DNA from: Acidobacteriota bacterium
Lineage (GTDB): Bacteria > Acidobacteriota > UBA6911
Direction of reading: 5' to 3'
DNA: 6,077 bases
Assembly: GCA_031254095.1 (NCBI GenBank)
Contig: JAIRVC010000203.1
Coordinates: 1 to 6,077 of the forward strand
Numbering within the stretch: the stretch's first letter is position 1; each line of letters opens with the position of its first letter. The notes under the pieces were generated by a model. That model did not search any database, was not told the DNA's origin, and saw only the letters and a list, made by a program, of their open reading frames with translations. The position numbers and the translations under genes are program-made. Positions 1 to 6,077 of this stretch are shown here, piece after piece.

Positions 1-1617
1 GTGGATACGAAATATCCCAATACCAAGCCTTTTGTCAATGAGCTTCAGTCTTCGCTGCAGGCCAAATACCCGAAGACAACGTGGGTTATCCGCGAAAAGT
101 TGGGAATGTACATGGACGACGATCCGAATCTTTGGAAAGAAGCCAAGGAAAAGGCCGATGGAGGCGCGATAGTATTGGTCGGGCATTGAAGCAGCTGCTC
201 GCCGGCAGTTGTCGGCCATGCGGTAACGCTGGAAAGAATGGGCATCCCTGCGGTGCCGATGATCACTTCAAGATTTGTTGAACTTGTAACCACAACCGCT
301 TTCAAAAAGGGAATCCCGAATCTGCGGATTACCTATACGCCTCATCCCATCACCGACCGTCCGGCGGAACTTTGCCGGAAATACATTGCCGGAAACGATC
401 CGGTTTCCGGAAAGCCGATGATGGAACAGATTTATGACAGTTTGACACGAAGGCTATCAAATGAAGACTCCAGCGGCGGATATCTTAAACGCGATCCGCG
501 CCCGCGGCTTCTGCCTCCGGATACGCCGGACAAGCTGATGGCTTATTTCCACGAGCATAATTTCACCGACGGCAATCCTGTTATTCTTCCGACCGAAAAG
601 AAAGTGGCCGAGATGCTGAAAGGCACGAGCCGCGCGCCGGATGAATGGGTAGGCCAGATGCGCCCGTCGCCTCCACATGAAGCATGGTATTACACGGTGG
701 AGATGGTGGCTATAAACGCGGTAATGGCCGGGGTAAATCCGGAACATTTCCCGCTCGTTCTAGCCATGGCCTCAAAAGGCGTGACTTCGCTTATAAGCTC
801 CACTTCGTCTTTCGGCAGAATGGTCGTCGTCAACGGCCCAATAGTCGATGAGATCGGCATGAACAAAGAGATCGGCGCTCTGGGGCCGTTCAGCCAGGTA
901 AATTCCTCGCTTGGCCGCTGCTGGACGCTGATTTCCAAAAACCTTGGCGGCTCGGGCAAGCCCGGGGAAACATACCTTGGCTCTCTTGGAAACCCCATCA
1001 GTTTCAACAATCTCTTTATGCCTGAAAACGAAGACGGCCTGCCGCCCGGCTGGAATCCTCTGCACGTGCAGAAAGGATTCAGGAAAAGCGACAGCGTCAT
1101 CAGCTTCCTCAATGGCTGGAGCTACAGCAACATAGCCTGGTACTCGCCGCTTCCGCAGCACGAAGTCATCAGGGGATGGCTTGAAGGTTTCTTCTCCTTT
1201 GGCACCAGGCAGGCCACGCTGGTTCTGGATCCGATCGTCGCGGCGGATGTCGCGGCAAACGGCTACAAAACCAAAGAAGAGTTTGCCAGATACCTTGCCG
1301 ACAACACCGGAACGCCGGCATGGCTGTACTGGTCGGATAATCCGCAGTCTTTGAAGCGGGCGGAATCCGGCGAAGAACCTTATGCCGGCTGGTTAAAAAG
1401 AGGAATGGACGCGGTTGTTCCTTCCTCCCGCTATCAAGGCCGCAGGGCGGCATCGGGAGGCGAAAGCGGGCTTGTCGGAGGCGGTTTTACGTCTCTCGAT
1501 GAACGCAGGCCAGGCACTACAATTGAAATCGTCGTTACCGGAGGTGGAACGAACACTTTCTGGGGCGGCGGAGATTTCGGTTACATCGGCAGCGCGTCCG
1601 TGGATCAATGGCGATAG
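1..1617 (+). CDS. UGSC-family selenoprotein, read through an in-frame TGA as selenocysteine; 5' end probably cut by the window
   Basis: Positions 1-186 and 190-1614 lie in one frame, interrupted only by TGA at 187-189. Reading it as Sec gives 538 residues with U63-S64-S65-C66, after a beta-strand-like AIVLVGH and before a helix-like segment (SPAVVGHAVTLERMGIP). This matches the N-terminal part of the UGSC (seleno)protein family as I know it, where the motif is Sec-Gly-Ser-Cys and a Cys form also occurs. Residues about 190-360 carry the second conserved part: DGNPVILPT, MVAINAVMAG (235-244), MVVVNGPI (274-281) and GWNPLHVQKGF (350-360). The C-terminus has IEIVVTGGGTN and FGYIGSASVDQWR. No signal peptide or membrane segment is seen, so it is probably cytoplasmic. 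The USSC motif suggests thiol/selenol redox chemistry, but substrate and reaction are unknown. GTG at position 1 could be a start, yet V-D-T-K-Y-P-N looks like the end of a first beta strand, so I think the real start is upstream. A plain nonsense mutation is the main alternative. Confidence 0.85.
187..189 (+). other. TGA recoded as selenocysteine (residue 63 of the visible frame)
   Basis: The codon is in frame between two conserved halves of one protein and sits where the UGSC family has its Sec or Cys. A partner Cys follows three residues later (U-S-S-C, tgc at 196-198), which is a redox-type spacing. Protein similarity continues on both sides without any frame change, so this is not a frameshift. 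Confidence 0.82.
190..224 (+). promoter_or_regulatory. Bacterial SECIS element (bSECIS) hairpin
   Basis: The upper stem is GCCGGC (201-206) paired with GTCGGC (211-216), six base pairs including one G-U, closed by the tetraloop AGUU (207-210). The loop has a G at its second position, as expected for bacterial SECIS loops. Eighteen bases separate the TGA from this G, within the usual spacing. Below an internal loop (199-200 against 217-219) a lower stem pairs 194-198 with 220-224, including G-U pairs. In bacteria such an element, located in the coding region just after the UGA, recruits SelB with Sec-tRNA. I drew the fold by eye and calculated no energy. Confidence 0.75.
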
Positions 1618-1621
1618 GAGG
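1616..1621 (+). promoter_or_regulatory. Shine-Dalgarno AGGAGG of the DUF4352-like gene
   Basis: AGGAGG begins inside the TAG stop codon (1615-1617) of the selenoprotein gene and ends 10 bases before ATG 1632. It selects ATG 1632 over the in-frame ATG 1608, which lies upstream of the ribosome site and would put a polar leader before the signal peptide. The overlap of stop codon and ribosome site points to translational coupling. Confidence 0.8.
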
Positions 1622-1631
1622 AGAAAGGCAA

Positions 1632-2204
1632 ATGAAAAGAAAGATAGCAGCGTTTCCAATAATTTTGATGGTTTTTGTTTGCGCCGGAATGATTCTTCCC
1701 GCGTGGTCGCAGGAGAGTTCGCCGACGAATCCGGCGGCGGTCGGAACTCCCGTAAAATCCATGATAGAACTTGGTTCCGTCAGCGCGAATATTTACGACA
1801 TCACGATCACGAATCTTGAAGTGATACGCGGACAGGAGGCGCTGTCGCGGCTTAAATCCGCGAGCGCGTCTAATCCGGCGCCGCCGGCCGGGATGGAATA
1901 CGTTCTGGCGCGCGTGAAATTCGAGCTCAAGGGACGCTATGTCAGCGACACAATGGGCATGAATATCGGCGACAATCCGCTGCAATGGGTGGCGTTGAGG
2001 TCGGATTTGACGGAGCTGGCCAAACCGGCGGTCACCGCGCCTTCTCCGGCGCTTGTCGGCAGGGTCGATCCCGGCAAATCAATAGAAGGCTGGGTGGCGT
2101 TTACGGTTGATACAAGCGACGCCAAACCTATCATGGTGTTTGATCCGGATACCGGCGGAGCTACCGGACGCGGAAAAACCGAGTTCTTCAGGCTCTATAA
2201 GTAG
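1632..2204 (+). CDS. Exported protein with a DUF4352-like domain
   Basis: The 190-residue product starts with a classic signal peptide: MKRK, then a hydrophobic core (IAAFPIILMVFVCAGMILP) and a likely cleavage near AWS-QE, about residue 26. No lipobox Cys is placed correctly, so it is probably a soluble periplasmic or secreted protein. After a Ser/Pro/Ala-rich linker, one beta-rich domain follows (about residues 45-190): ITITNLEVIRG, PPAGMEYVLARVKFELKG, VDPGKSIEGWVAFTVDTSDAKPIMVFDPD. The pattern 'G.eYvlarVkfel...pGks.eGwvaF.v......i.f.p' is typical of DUF4352, an immunoglobulin-like fold of unknown function in many exported bacterial proteins. The gene lies directly behind the selenoprotein gene in an apparent two-gene unit. 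The family assignment is from pattern memory. The biochemical role is unknown; such domains usually bind or scaffold and do not catalyse. Confidence 0.8.
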   Translation: MKRKIAAFPIILMVFVCAGMILPAWSQESSPTNPAAVGTPVKSMIELGSVSANIYDITITNLEVIRGQEALSRLKSASASNPAPPAGMEYVLARVKFELKGRYVSDTMGMNIGDNPLQWVALRSDLTELAKPAVTAPSPALVGRVDPGKSIEGWVAFTVDTSDAKPIMVFDPDTGGATGRGKTEFFRLYK

Positions 2205-2222
2205 AATATTTTAATAATCAGG

Positions 2223-2266
2223 AAGCGGCATCCCCCGGCTCATAGTTTTGCCGGAGGATGCCGCTT
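2223..2266. terminator. Shared hairpin between the convergent DUF4352-like gene and rpoD
   Basis: Bases 2223-2239 pair with 2250-2266: sixteen base pairs with one C-A mismatch (2234/2255) around a 10-base loop (2240-2249). It lies 18 bases after the stop of the + strand gene and 2 bases after the rpoD stop, so it can serve both directions. Neither side has a proper T run: the + side runs into rpoD codons, and the - side continues with CCTGATTATTAAAATATT. It may therefore act as a weak intrinsic terminator or as a 3'-end stabiliser. The structure itself is certain; its function is inferred. Confidence 0.7.
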
Positions 2267-2268
2267 AT

Positions 2269-3951
2269 CTACTCCAGAAAAGGCTCAAGCGTTTTGCAGC
2301 GCGATGGATGACGCAACTTACGGAGCGCTTTAGCTTCAATCTGACGAATCCGCTCGCGCGTCACCGAAAAATTCTGCCCGACTTCTTCCAGCGTGCGCTC
2401 GCTCCCGCCCCCTATCCCGAATCGCAGTTTGATTACCTGCTCTTCTCTTGGCGTCAGTGTATGCAGCACCGATTCGGCGCGCTCCCTCAAATCCGTTTTT
2501 ATCGCGGCTTCAATCGGCGACAAAGCGTTTCGGTCTTCGATGAAATCACCAAGATGGCTGTCGTCTTCTTCGCCGATCGGCGTTTCAAGGCTGATCGGAT
2601 CCTGCGCGATCTTGAGGATCTTGCGTACCTTATTGATCGGGAATTCCATTCGTTCGGCGATTTCCTCGTTGGTGGGCTCGCGTCCGTACTCCTGCACCAG
2701 ACCGCGCGAAACGCGGATAAGCTTGTTGATCGTTTCGACCATGTGGACGGGAATGCGAATGGTGCGCGACTGGTCGGCGATTGCGCGCGTAATAGCCTGC
2801 CTGATCCACCAGGTCGCGTATGTCGAAAATTTATAGCCCCGGTGGTATTCAAATTTATCCACCGCCTTCATCAGGCCGACATTTCCTTCCTGAATCAGAT
2901 CCAGAAACTGCACTCCGCGATTGGTGTATTTTTTAGCGATCGACACCACAAGGCGAAGATTGGCTTCCACCAGTTCCTTTTTGGCGATATCGGCTTCAAG
3001 TTCGCCTGAACGGATGATTGCCAGAGTGTTCTTAAGGTCGGACGAGGAAGCCATGGCGTCTTCCTCGATCTGTTTAAGTTCGGCGGCGGCGGCTTTGATG
3101 CGGCGGCGCATCTCTTTGGGGTCGTCTGTTTTTCGGGGCGACTCCAGATTCCGGCCAAGTTTCTGTAGTTCGCTCTCAAGTCCGACCACGCGATCAACTG
3201 TATCTTTGATGCAGTTGATCATTCGTTCGTAAGTGACGTTGTTGACTCTAAGATCGCGCACCTGCCACGCGATTGGAATGCGATAACGCGCCAGAAGCGC
3301 CAGGTTCTTTTTGTAAACGCGCGTTCCTTTGCGCAGCTTCGCCAGCTTTGCGCGCACACGCTGCGCCGACCGCTCGTGCTTTCGGATATTTTCCACCGCG
3401 CCGAGAAAAGCGGAGAGCGCTTCATTCAGCTTCTTCTCCGCGGCTTCCTCATCGCTGACGGAAACAATATCTTTAATGGAAATTTCACCTTTCTTTAACT
3501 GGTCGCCTATCCTGAGAATCTCTCCGACAACCAGCGGCGAGCGCGACATGGCCTTCCGGATAACGCGCTGACCGTGTTCAATCCGCTTTGCGACTTCCAC
3601 CTCGCCTTCGCGATTCAGCAGCGGAACGGCGCTCATTTCACGCATGTATATCCGAACCGGATCGTTGGTTTTATCCAGATTATTGAGAGCGGTGAAATTT
3701 AATTCGCTTTCAGACGCGTCGCTTTCATCATCTTCCCCGGCGGCGCGCTTTTCCCTTTCAAAAAACTTTTGTTCTACATCGACAACCTCAATGCCGGCGG
3801 CGCCAAAGAGCGAAAAAATACCGTCCAGATCGTCGGAAGAATAAACGTTTTCCGGAAGAACATCATTGACTTCGTCGTAGAGGAGGTATCCCCGTTCCTT
3901 CCCCATAAGGATCAGCTCTTTCACCTCGTCATACTTATCTTCAATAGACAC
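2269..3951 (-). CDS. rpoD: RNA polymerase primary sigma factor RpoD (sigma-70)
   Basis: The 560-residue protein has the group 1 sigma layout. Region 1.1 is at about 1-60 ([11 protein letters not shown]), followed by an acidic linker (69-83) and region 1.2 at about 95-130 ([18 protein letters not shown]). A long, charged, partly coiled-coil-like non-conserved segment spans about 131-318. Region 2 runs at about 325-398 and includes [33 protein letters not shown] (core binding) and [32 protein letters not shown] (-10 recognition and melting). Region 3 is at about 400-475. Region 4 (about 490-555) has the -35-binding helix-turn-helix [24 protein letters not shown]. All conserved parts are intact, so this is the housekeeping sigma factor. 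The start is GTG at 3951, chosen because AAAGGAG (3966-3960) lies 8 bases upstream and region 1.1 begins right after it. The gene follows dnaG after 65 bases. Confidence 0.97.
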   Translation of the reverse strand: MSIEDKYDEVKELILMGKERGYLLYDEVNDVLPENVYSSDDLDGIFSLFGAAGIEVVDVEQKFFEREKRAAGEDDESDASESELNFTALNNLDKTNDPVRIYMREMSAVPLLNREGEVEVAKRIEHGQRVIRKAMSRSPLVVGEILRIGDQLKKGEISIKDIVSVSDEEAAEKKLNEALSAFLGAVENIRKHERSAQRVRAKLAKLRKGTRVYKKNLALLARYRIPIAWQVRDLRVNNVTYERMINCIKDTVDRVVGLESELQKLGRNLESPRKTDDPKEMRRRIKAAAAELKQIEEDAMASSSDLKNTLAIIRSGELEADIAKKELVEANLRLVVSIAKKYTNRGVQFLDLIQEGNVGLMKAVDKFEYHRGYKFSTYATWWIRQAITRAIADQSRTIRIPVHMVETINKLIRVSRGLVQEYGREPTNEEIAERMEFPINKVRKILKIAQDPISLETPIGEEDDSHLGDFIEDRNALSPIEAAIKTDLRERAESVLHTLTPREEQVIKLRFGIGGGSERTLEEVGQNFSVTRERIRQIEAKALRKLRHPSRCKTLEPFLE

Positions 3952-3959
3952 CCATCTGT

Positions 3960-3966
3960 CTCCTTT
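3960..3966 (-). promoter_or_regulatory. Shine-Dalgarno AAAGGAG of rpoD
   Basis: AAAGGAG on the - strand lies 8 bases before GTG 3951 and decides that start. An ATG at 3955-3953, only 4 bases from the site and in another frame, opens a four-codon ORF (M-G-V-Y-stop) that overlaps the rpoD start and is unlikely to matter. Confidence 0.75.
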
Positions 3967-3972
3967 CCGACG

Positions 3973-4002
3973 AACCCGCGCGCACCCGCATAACGCGCGG
4001 TT
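3973..4002 (-). promoter_or_regulatory. GC-rich hairpin in the dnaG-rpoD intercistronic gap
   Basis: CCGCGCG (3976-3982) and CGCGCGG (3994-4000) form a perfect 7-base-pair stem around an 11-base loop. AA/TT pairs extend it past one bulged C (3975). It sits between the dnaG stop and the rpoD ribosome site, with AT-rich DNA (TTATTTTATATAA on the - strand) before it. No T run follows it, so it is not an ordinary terminator. In E. coli the same gap holds an RNA-processing site that uncouples primase and sigma levels; a similar role here is inference only. Confidence 0.5.
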
Positions 4003-4016
4003 ATATAAAATAAGTG

Positions 4017-5798
4017 CTATTTCCCGGAATTAAAACGATACCATTCATTGTCCATGGCTTTTTTTTCAAAATACAACCGGGAAAGCTTATCTTCATCCCC
4101 CAGCTCTGCCGCATAAGCGATCTCCTCGCGGATGCGCTTTTTACGGGCTTCGAGCCGTTCCAGCCACAGAGTATTCAGCCAATTTTCCGCTTTTTCCAGC
4201 GATGGCTCTTCCGGCAGCCTCTCTACCGCAAGCTGCGCGACGAACGACTGATCTTCGCCGCTCTCAAGCCGCCGATTCAGGCCTTCAAACGAAACGCGGC
4301 GGCCGCGCCGGAATTCATCTAAAATTATAGAGAATATTTTTTCTCCCGCCAGTCCCGCGAAATCATCTTCGCTGCAAAGCGGCAATATCCTGTCCTGAAG
4401 CTCGGCGTTCCCCAGAATCAGCTGCAAAAGCTTTTTTTCCACCTGCCGGAAAGCGGCGGGCTGTGTCAGCGTTTCTTTCTGGAAACGGTCTTTTTTATCC
4501 CGCGCCGCCTTGCGCAGTTCCGCCAGCAGGTTTCCGTCTTCAATTTTCAACCGCCATGCCAACCGGGAAACATATTCGGAGCGCTCCACCTCGTTAGGCA
4601 ATTTCGCCAGATAAGGAAGCACGGCGTTCAGCGCCAGCGCTTTTTTTTTCGGATCGTCGAATCCCCCCTGTTCCCGAATCGCCTTTTCCAATACAAATTC
4701 CAACCAGGGAACCGCTTCTTTTTCCCTCTCGCGATATTCATCCACGCCCGCGGCGCGTATATACTCATCCGGATCCTTTGCGTCAGGCAGGCTCAACACC
4801 CTGACATTGAAGTCTCCCTCCAGAAAAATCTCAAGCGACTTTTGAGCCGCGTTCTGCCCGGCAGGATCGGCGTCATAGCTCACTACGACATCCCGCGCGT
4901 AACGCCCGAGAAGCTCCGCCTGTTCAGGCGTCAGACTGGTTCCGCAGGACGCGACAACGTTGTCAACGCCGTGCTGAAATGGAATGACGCAATCCATGTA
5001 TCCTTCCACAAGAACCGCGCGCCCGCGCTTTCTGATCCCATCCTTCGAATAACTCAGGCCGAAAAGATTACGGCTTTTATTATAGAGCCGCGTTTCCGGC
5101 GAATTCAAATATTTGGGCGGACGGTCATCCATTGCCCGCGCCCCGAAAGCAACCGTCCGCCCCTGAATATCTGTAATTGGAAACATCACCCGGCCGCGGA
5201 AGTAATCGTAAATCCTGTTTCCTTCTTCCGCCTGACGGCAGAGGCCGCAATCCATCAGCGTTTCAACCAAAAATCCTTTTTTCTGCAGCAGCGCCGCCAG
5301 AAAATTTCCACCGGCGGGAGAATAACCGAGACGGAATTGTTCTATGGTTTCAAGCGTGACGCCCCTTGAGCGCAGATATTCGAGCGCGGGCTTTCCTTCG
5401 GCGGAACTCAACAGCGCCTGCTGAAAGGCGGCGGCCGCTTCCGCCATCGCGTTGTGCATATCTTTTTTATTCCCGGCCGAAACGGCGGGCGCGGCGGCAT
5501 CCGCCGCCGGAAGCGTTATCCCCTGCCGCTCGGCGAGAAACTGCACAGCCTCCGGGAACGAAAGGCTCTCGATCTGCATGAGAAACCGGAAGACATCGCC
5601 GCCCACTCCGCAACCGTAGCATTTAAAAAACTGGCGTTCTTCATTGACGGTGAATGAAGCGGTTTTTTCGTTGTGAAAAGGACAGCGCGCCAAATGATTC
5701 CGCCCGCGTTTTCGCAAAGGAACATAGTCGGAAACTACGGAGACTATATTTACGGAATTCCGCACTTCGTCCAGAATGCTGTCCGGGTAAAAAGGCAT
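4017..5798 (-). CDS. dnaG: DNA primase DnaG
   Basis: DnaG makes the RNA primers for lagging-strand synthesis and replication start, working with the DnaB helicase. The 593-residue product is of normal family length. The N-terminal zinc-binding domain (about 1-95) has C39-x2-H42 and C60-x2-C63. The catalytic core (about 120-365) shows [44 protein letters not shown], and the TOPRIM metal-binding residues: E265 in VEGYMD, then D309 and D311 in SYDADPAG, followed by KDPDEYI. Residues about 440-593 form the less conserved helicase-binding C-terminus. The start is ATG 5798, as [23 protein letters not shown] is the expected beginning. Its ribosome site is weak (GAG, 9 bases upstream). It is first in a dnaG-rpoD pair of the macromolecular synthesis operon; no rpsU lies upstream within the window. 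Confidence 0.97.
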   Translation of the reverse strand: MPFYPDSILDEVRNSVNIVSVVSDYVPLRKRGRNHLARCPFHNEKTASFTVNEERQFFKCYGCGVGGDVFRFLMQIESLSFPEAVQFLAERQGITLPAADAAAPAVSAGNKKDMHNAMAEAAAAFQQALLSSAEGKPALEYLRSRGVTLETIEQFRLGYSPAGGNFLAALLQKKGFLVETLMDCGLCRQAEEGNRIYDYFRGRVMFPITDIQGRTVAFGARAMDDRPPKYLNSPETRLYNKSRNLFGLSYSKDGIRKRGRAVLVEGYMDCVIPFQHGVDNVVASCGTSLTPEQAELLGRYARDVVVSYDADPAGQNAAQKSLEIFLEGDFNVRVLSLPDAKDPDEYIRAAGVDEYREREKEAVPWLEFVLEKAIREQGGFDDPKKKALALNAVLPYLAKLPNEVERSEYVSRLAWRLKIEDGNLLAELRKAARDKKDRFQKETLTQPAAFRQVEKKLLQLILGNAELQDRILPLCSEDDFAGLAGEKIFSIILDEFRRGRRVSFEGLNRRLESGEDQSFVAQLAVERLPEEPSLEKAENWLNTLWLERLEARKKRIREEIAYAAELGDEDKLSRLYFEKKAMDNEWYRFNSGK

Positions 5799-5825
5799 GT
5801 GGTTACACTCGGCCTGAAATCGTAA

Positions 5826-5861
5826 AGTAGTAATTATACTACTAACGGACGCAAATTGCAG
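5826..5861 (-). promoter_or_regulatory. Predicted dnaG-rpoD promoter with a palindromic -10 region
   Basis: On the - strand a perfect TATAAT lies at 5838-5833. The hexamer 17 bases upstream is CTGCAA (5861-5856), a poor match to TTGACA (3 of 6). Transcription would start near 5826, giving a leader of roughly 28 bases before ATG 5798. The -10 box sits in the centre of the palindrome AGTAGTA-ATTA-TACTACT (5826-5843), a shape typical of an operator for a dimeric repressor. A second small palindrome, GCAAATTGC, occupies 5851-5859 near the -35 region. Confidence 0.55.
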
Positions 5862-5880
5862 AAAAGTAAGCGGGCTAATT

Positions 5881-6004
5881 CAGGGCAGACGCATCTAAAT
5901 TTTCCGCCTGAATTGCGGCTTATCGTGCGATTGAACAACTTAAAAAATATAGGTCAAAACGCTAAGGTATTCAAAAATCACGCTTTTTAGATGCGTCTGC
6001 CCTG
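5881..6004. mobile_element. 124-base MITE-like element with 19-base perfect terminal inverted repeats
   Basis: CAGGGCAGACGCATCTAAA at 5881-5899 is repeated as its exact reverse complement at 5986-6004. The 86 bases between are AT-rich and hold no ORF, as in a non-autonomous miniature element moved by a transposase encoded elsewhere. No clear target-site duplication is visible; only a TT lies on both outer sides. Inside it, CCGC (5904-5907) and GCGG (5915-5918) form a small hairpin, and CCTGAATT (5907-5914) pairs with AATTCAGG (5877-5884), which crosses the left boundary. I cannot name the parent IS family. A large stem-loop with a non-transposon role is an alternative. Confidence 0.55.
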
Positions 6005-6010
6005 TTGATT

Positions 6011-6077
6011 GCGCCCCTTCGGGGCTTGGATTTTATATTTATCCGCAAACACAGGGCTTTCGCCCTGTGCTATTGAT
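6011..6077. repeat. Dispersed-repeat-like unit of two GC-rich hairpins, cut by the window end
   Basis: Hairpin one is GCCCC-TTC-GGGGC (6013-6025). Hairpin two is CACAGGGC-TTTC-GCCCTGTG (6050-6069), eight perfect base pairs. An AT-rich spacer of 24 bases separates them (TTGGATTTTATATTTATCC...). TTGATT at 6005-6010 recurs as TTGAT at 6073-6077, at a distance of 68 bases, suggesting that another unit may begin past the edge. The pair resembles repetitive 'gccccttcggggc ... cagggc..cgccctg' intergenic repeats that I recall from planctomycete and other environmental genomes; this is a recollection, not a search. Hairpin two could also act as a terminator, though no T run follows. Confidence 0.5.

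Noticed and set aside
1..189. Calling the first gene a pseudogene with a nonsense mutation
   Set aside because: The TGA sits precisely at the Sec/Cys column, a SECIS-like hairpin follows, and the rest of the frame shows no decay. It remains the main alternative if the genome lacks Sec machinery.
690..1161. Minus-strand ORFs of 129 and 140 residues inside the selenoprotein gene
   Set aside because: They overlap each other and a conserved coding region, and show no family signature.
238..1617. Treating ATG 238 as the real start of the large + strand gene
   Set aside because: It would remove the conserved N-terminal part and the redox motif. The purine stretch before it (GGAAAGA) is too close to the ATG for a good ribosome site, and the frame is continuous with positions 1-186.
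1608..1631. Extending the DUF4352-like gene to ATG 1608
   Set aside because: This would place AGGAGG inside the gene and add MAIGGERQ before a normal signal peptide; ATG 1632 has the right spacing.
2248..3009. A 253-residue + strand ORF and the other ORFs opposite rpoD and dnaG
   Set aside because: They are antisense shadows of well-conserved genes, with composition driven by the opposite strand and no recognisable motif.
3940..3955. A four-codon leader ORF (ATG at 3955) overlapping the rpoD start
   Set aside because: It lies only 4 bases from the ribosome site and such short ORFs arise by chance; nothing else supports it.
5881..6077. A CRISPR array suggested by repeated hairpins at the right edge
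   Set aside because: There are only two different hairpins plus one inverted repeat pair, with no repeated direct unit of 25-40 bases and no regular spacers.

Overview
The window looks like chromosomal DNA from a moderate-GC, Gram-negative-type bacterium. The RpoD and DnaG proteins are full length. The long segment between sigma regions 1.2 and 2 of RpoD, and its 'KTNDPVR.Y.REM..VPLL.REGE' style, remind me of Acidobacteriota, but this is a tentative impression and not a search result. The paired GC-rich hairpins at the far right resemble dispersed repeats I associate with planctomycete and other environmental genomes, so the phylum stays open.

Left part (1-2204, + strand): two tightly coupled genes. 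The first would appear to be broken by a TGA at 187-189, but the reading frame continues across it to 1617. The joined product looks like a member of the UGSC (seleno)protein family, with the TGA exactly at the redox position of a Sec-Ser-Ser-Cys motif. A bacterial-type SECIS hairpin follows directly. The best reading is a true selenoprotein gene, which standard gene calling would cut into a 62-residue stub and a start-truncated 459-residue ORF. Its stop codon overlaps the ribosome binding site of the second gene, a small exported protein with a DUF4352-like (immunoglobulin-like) domain.

Middle and right (2269-5798, - strand): dnaG (primase) followed by rpoD (housekeeping sigma factor), in the order of the classical macromolecular synthesis operon but with no rpsU visible upstream. 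The two operons converge on one strong hairpin at 2223-2266. A GC-rich hairpin lies in the 65-base gap between dnaG and rpoD. A consensus -10 box (TATAAT), centred in an 18-base palindrome, lies 35-40 bases upstream of dnaG.

Right edge (5799-6077) has no gene. It holds the dnaG promoter region, a 124-base element bounded by 19-base perfect inverted repeats (MITE-like), and a repeat made of two compact GC-rich hairpins that runs into the window end.

The most notable content is the selenoprotein with its USSC variant motif and its exported partner gene. The selenocysteine machinery (selA, selB, selC, selD) is not in the window and would have to be elsewhere in the genome.
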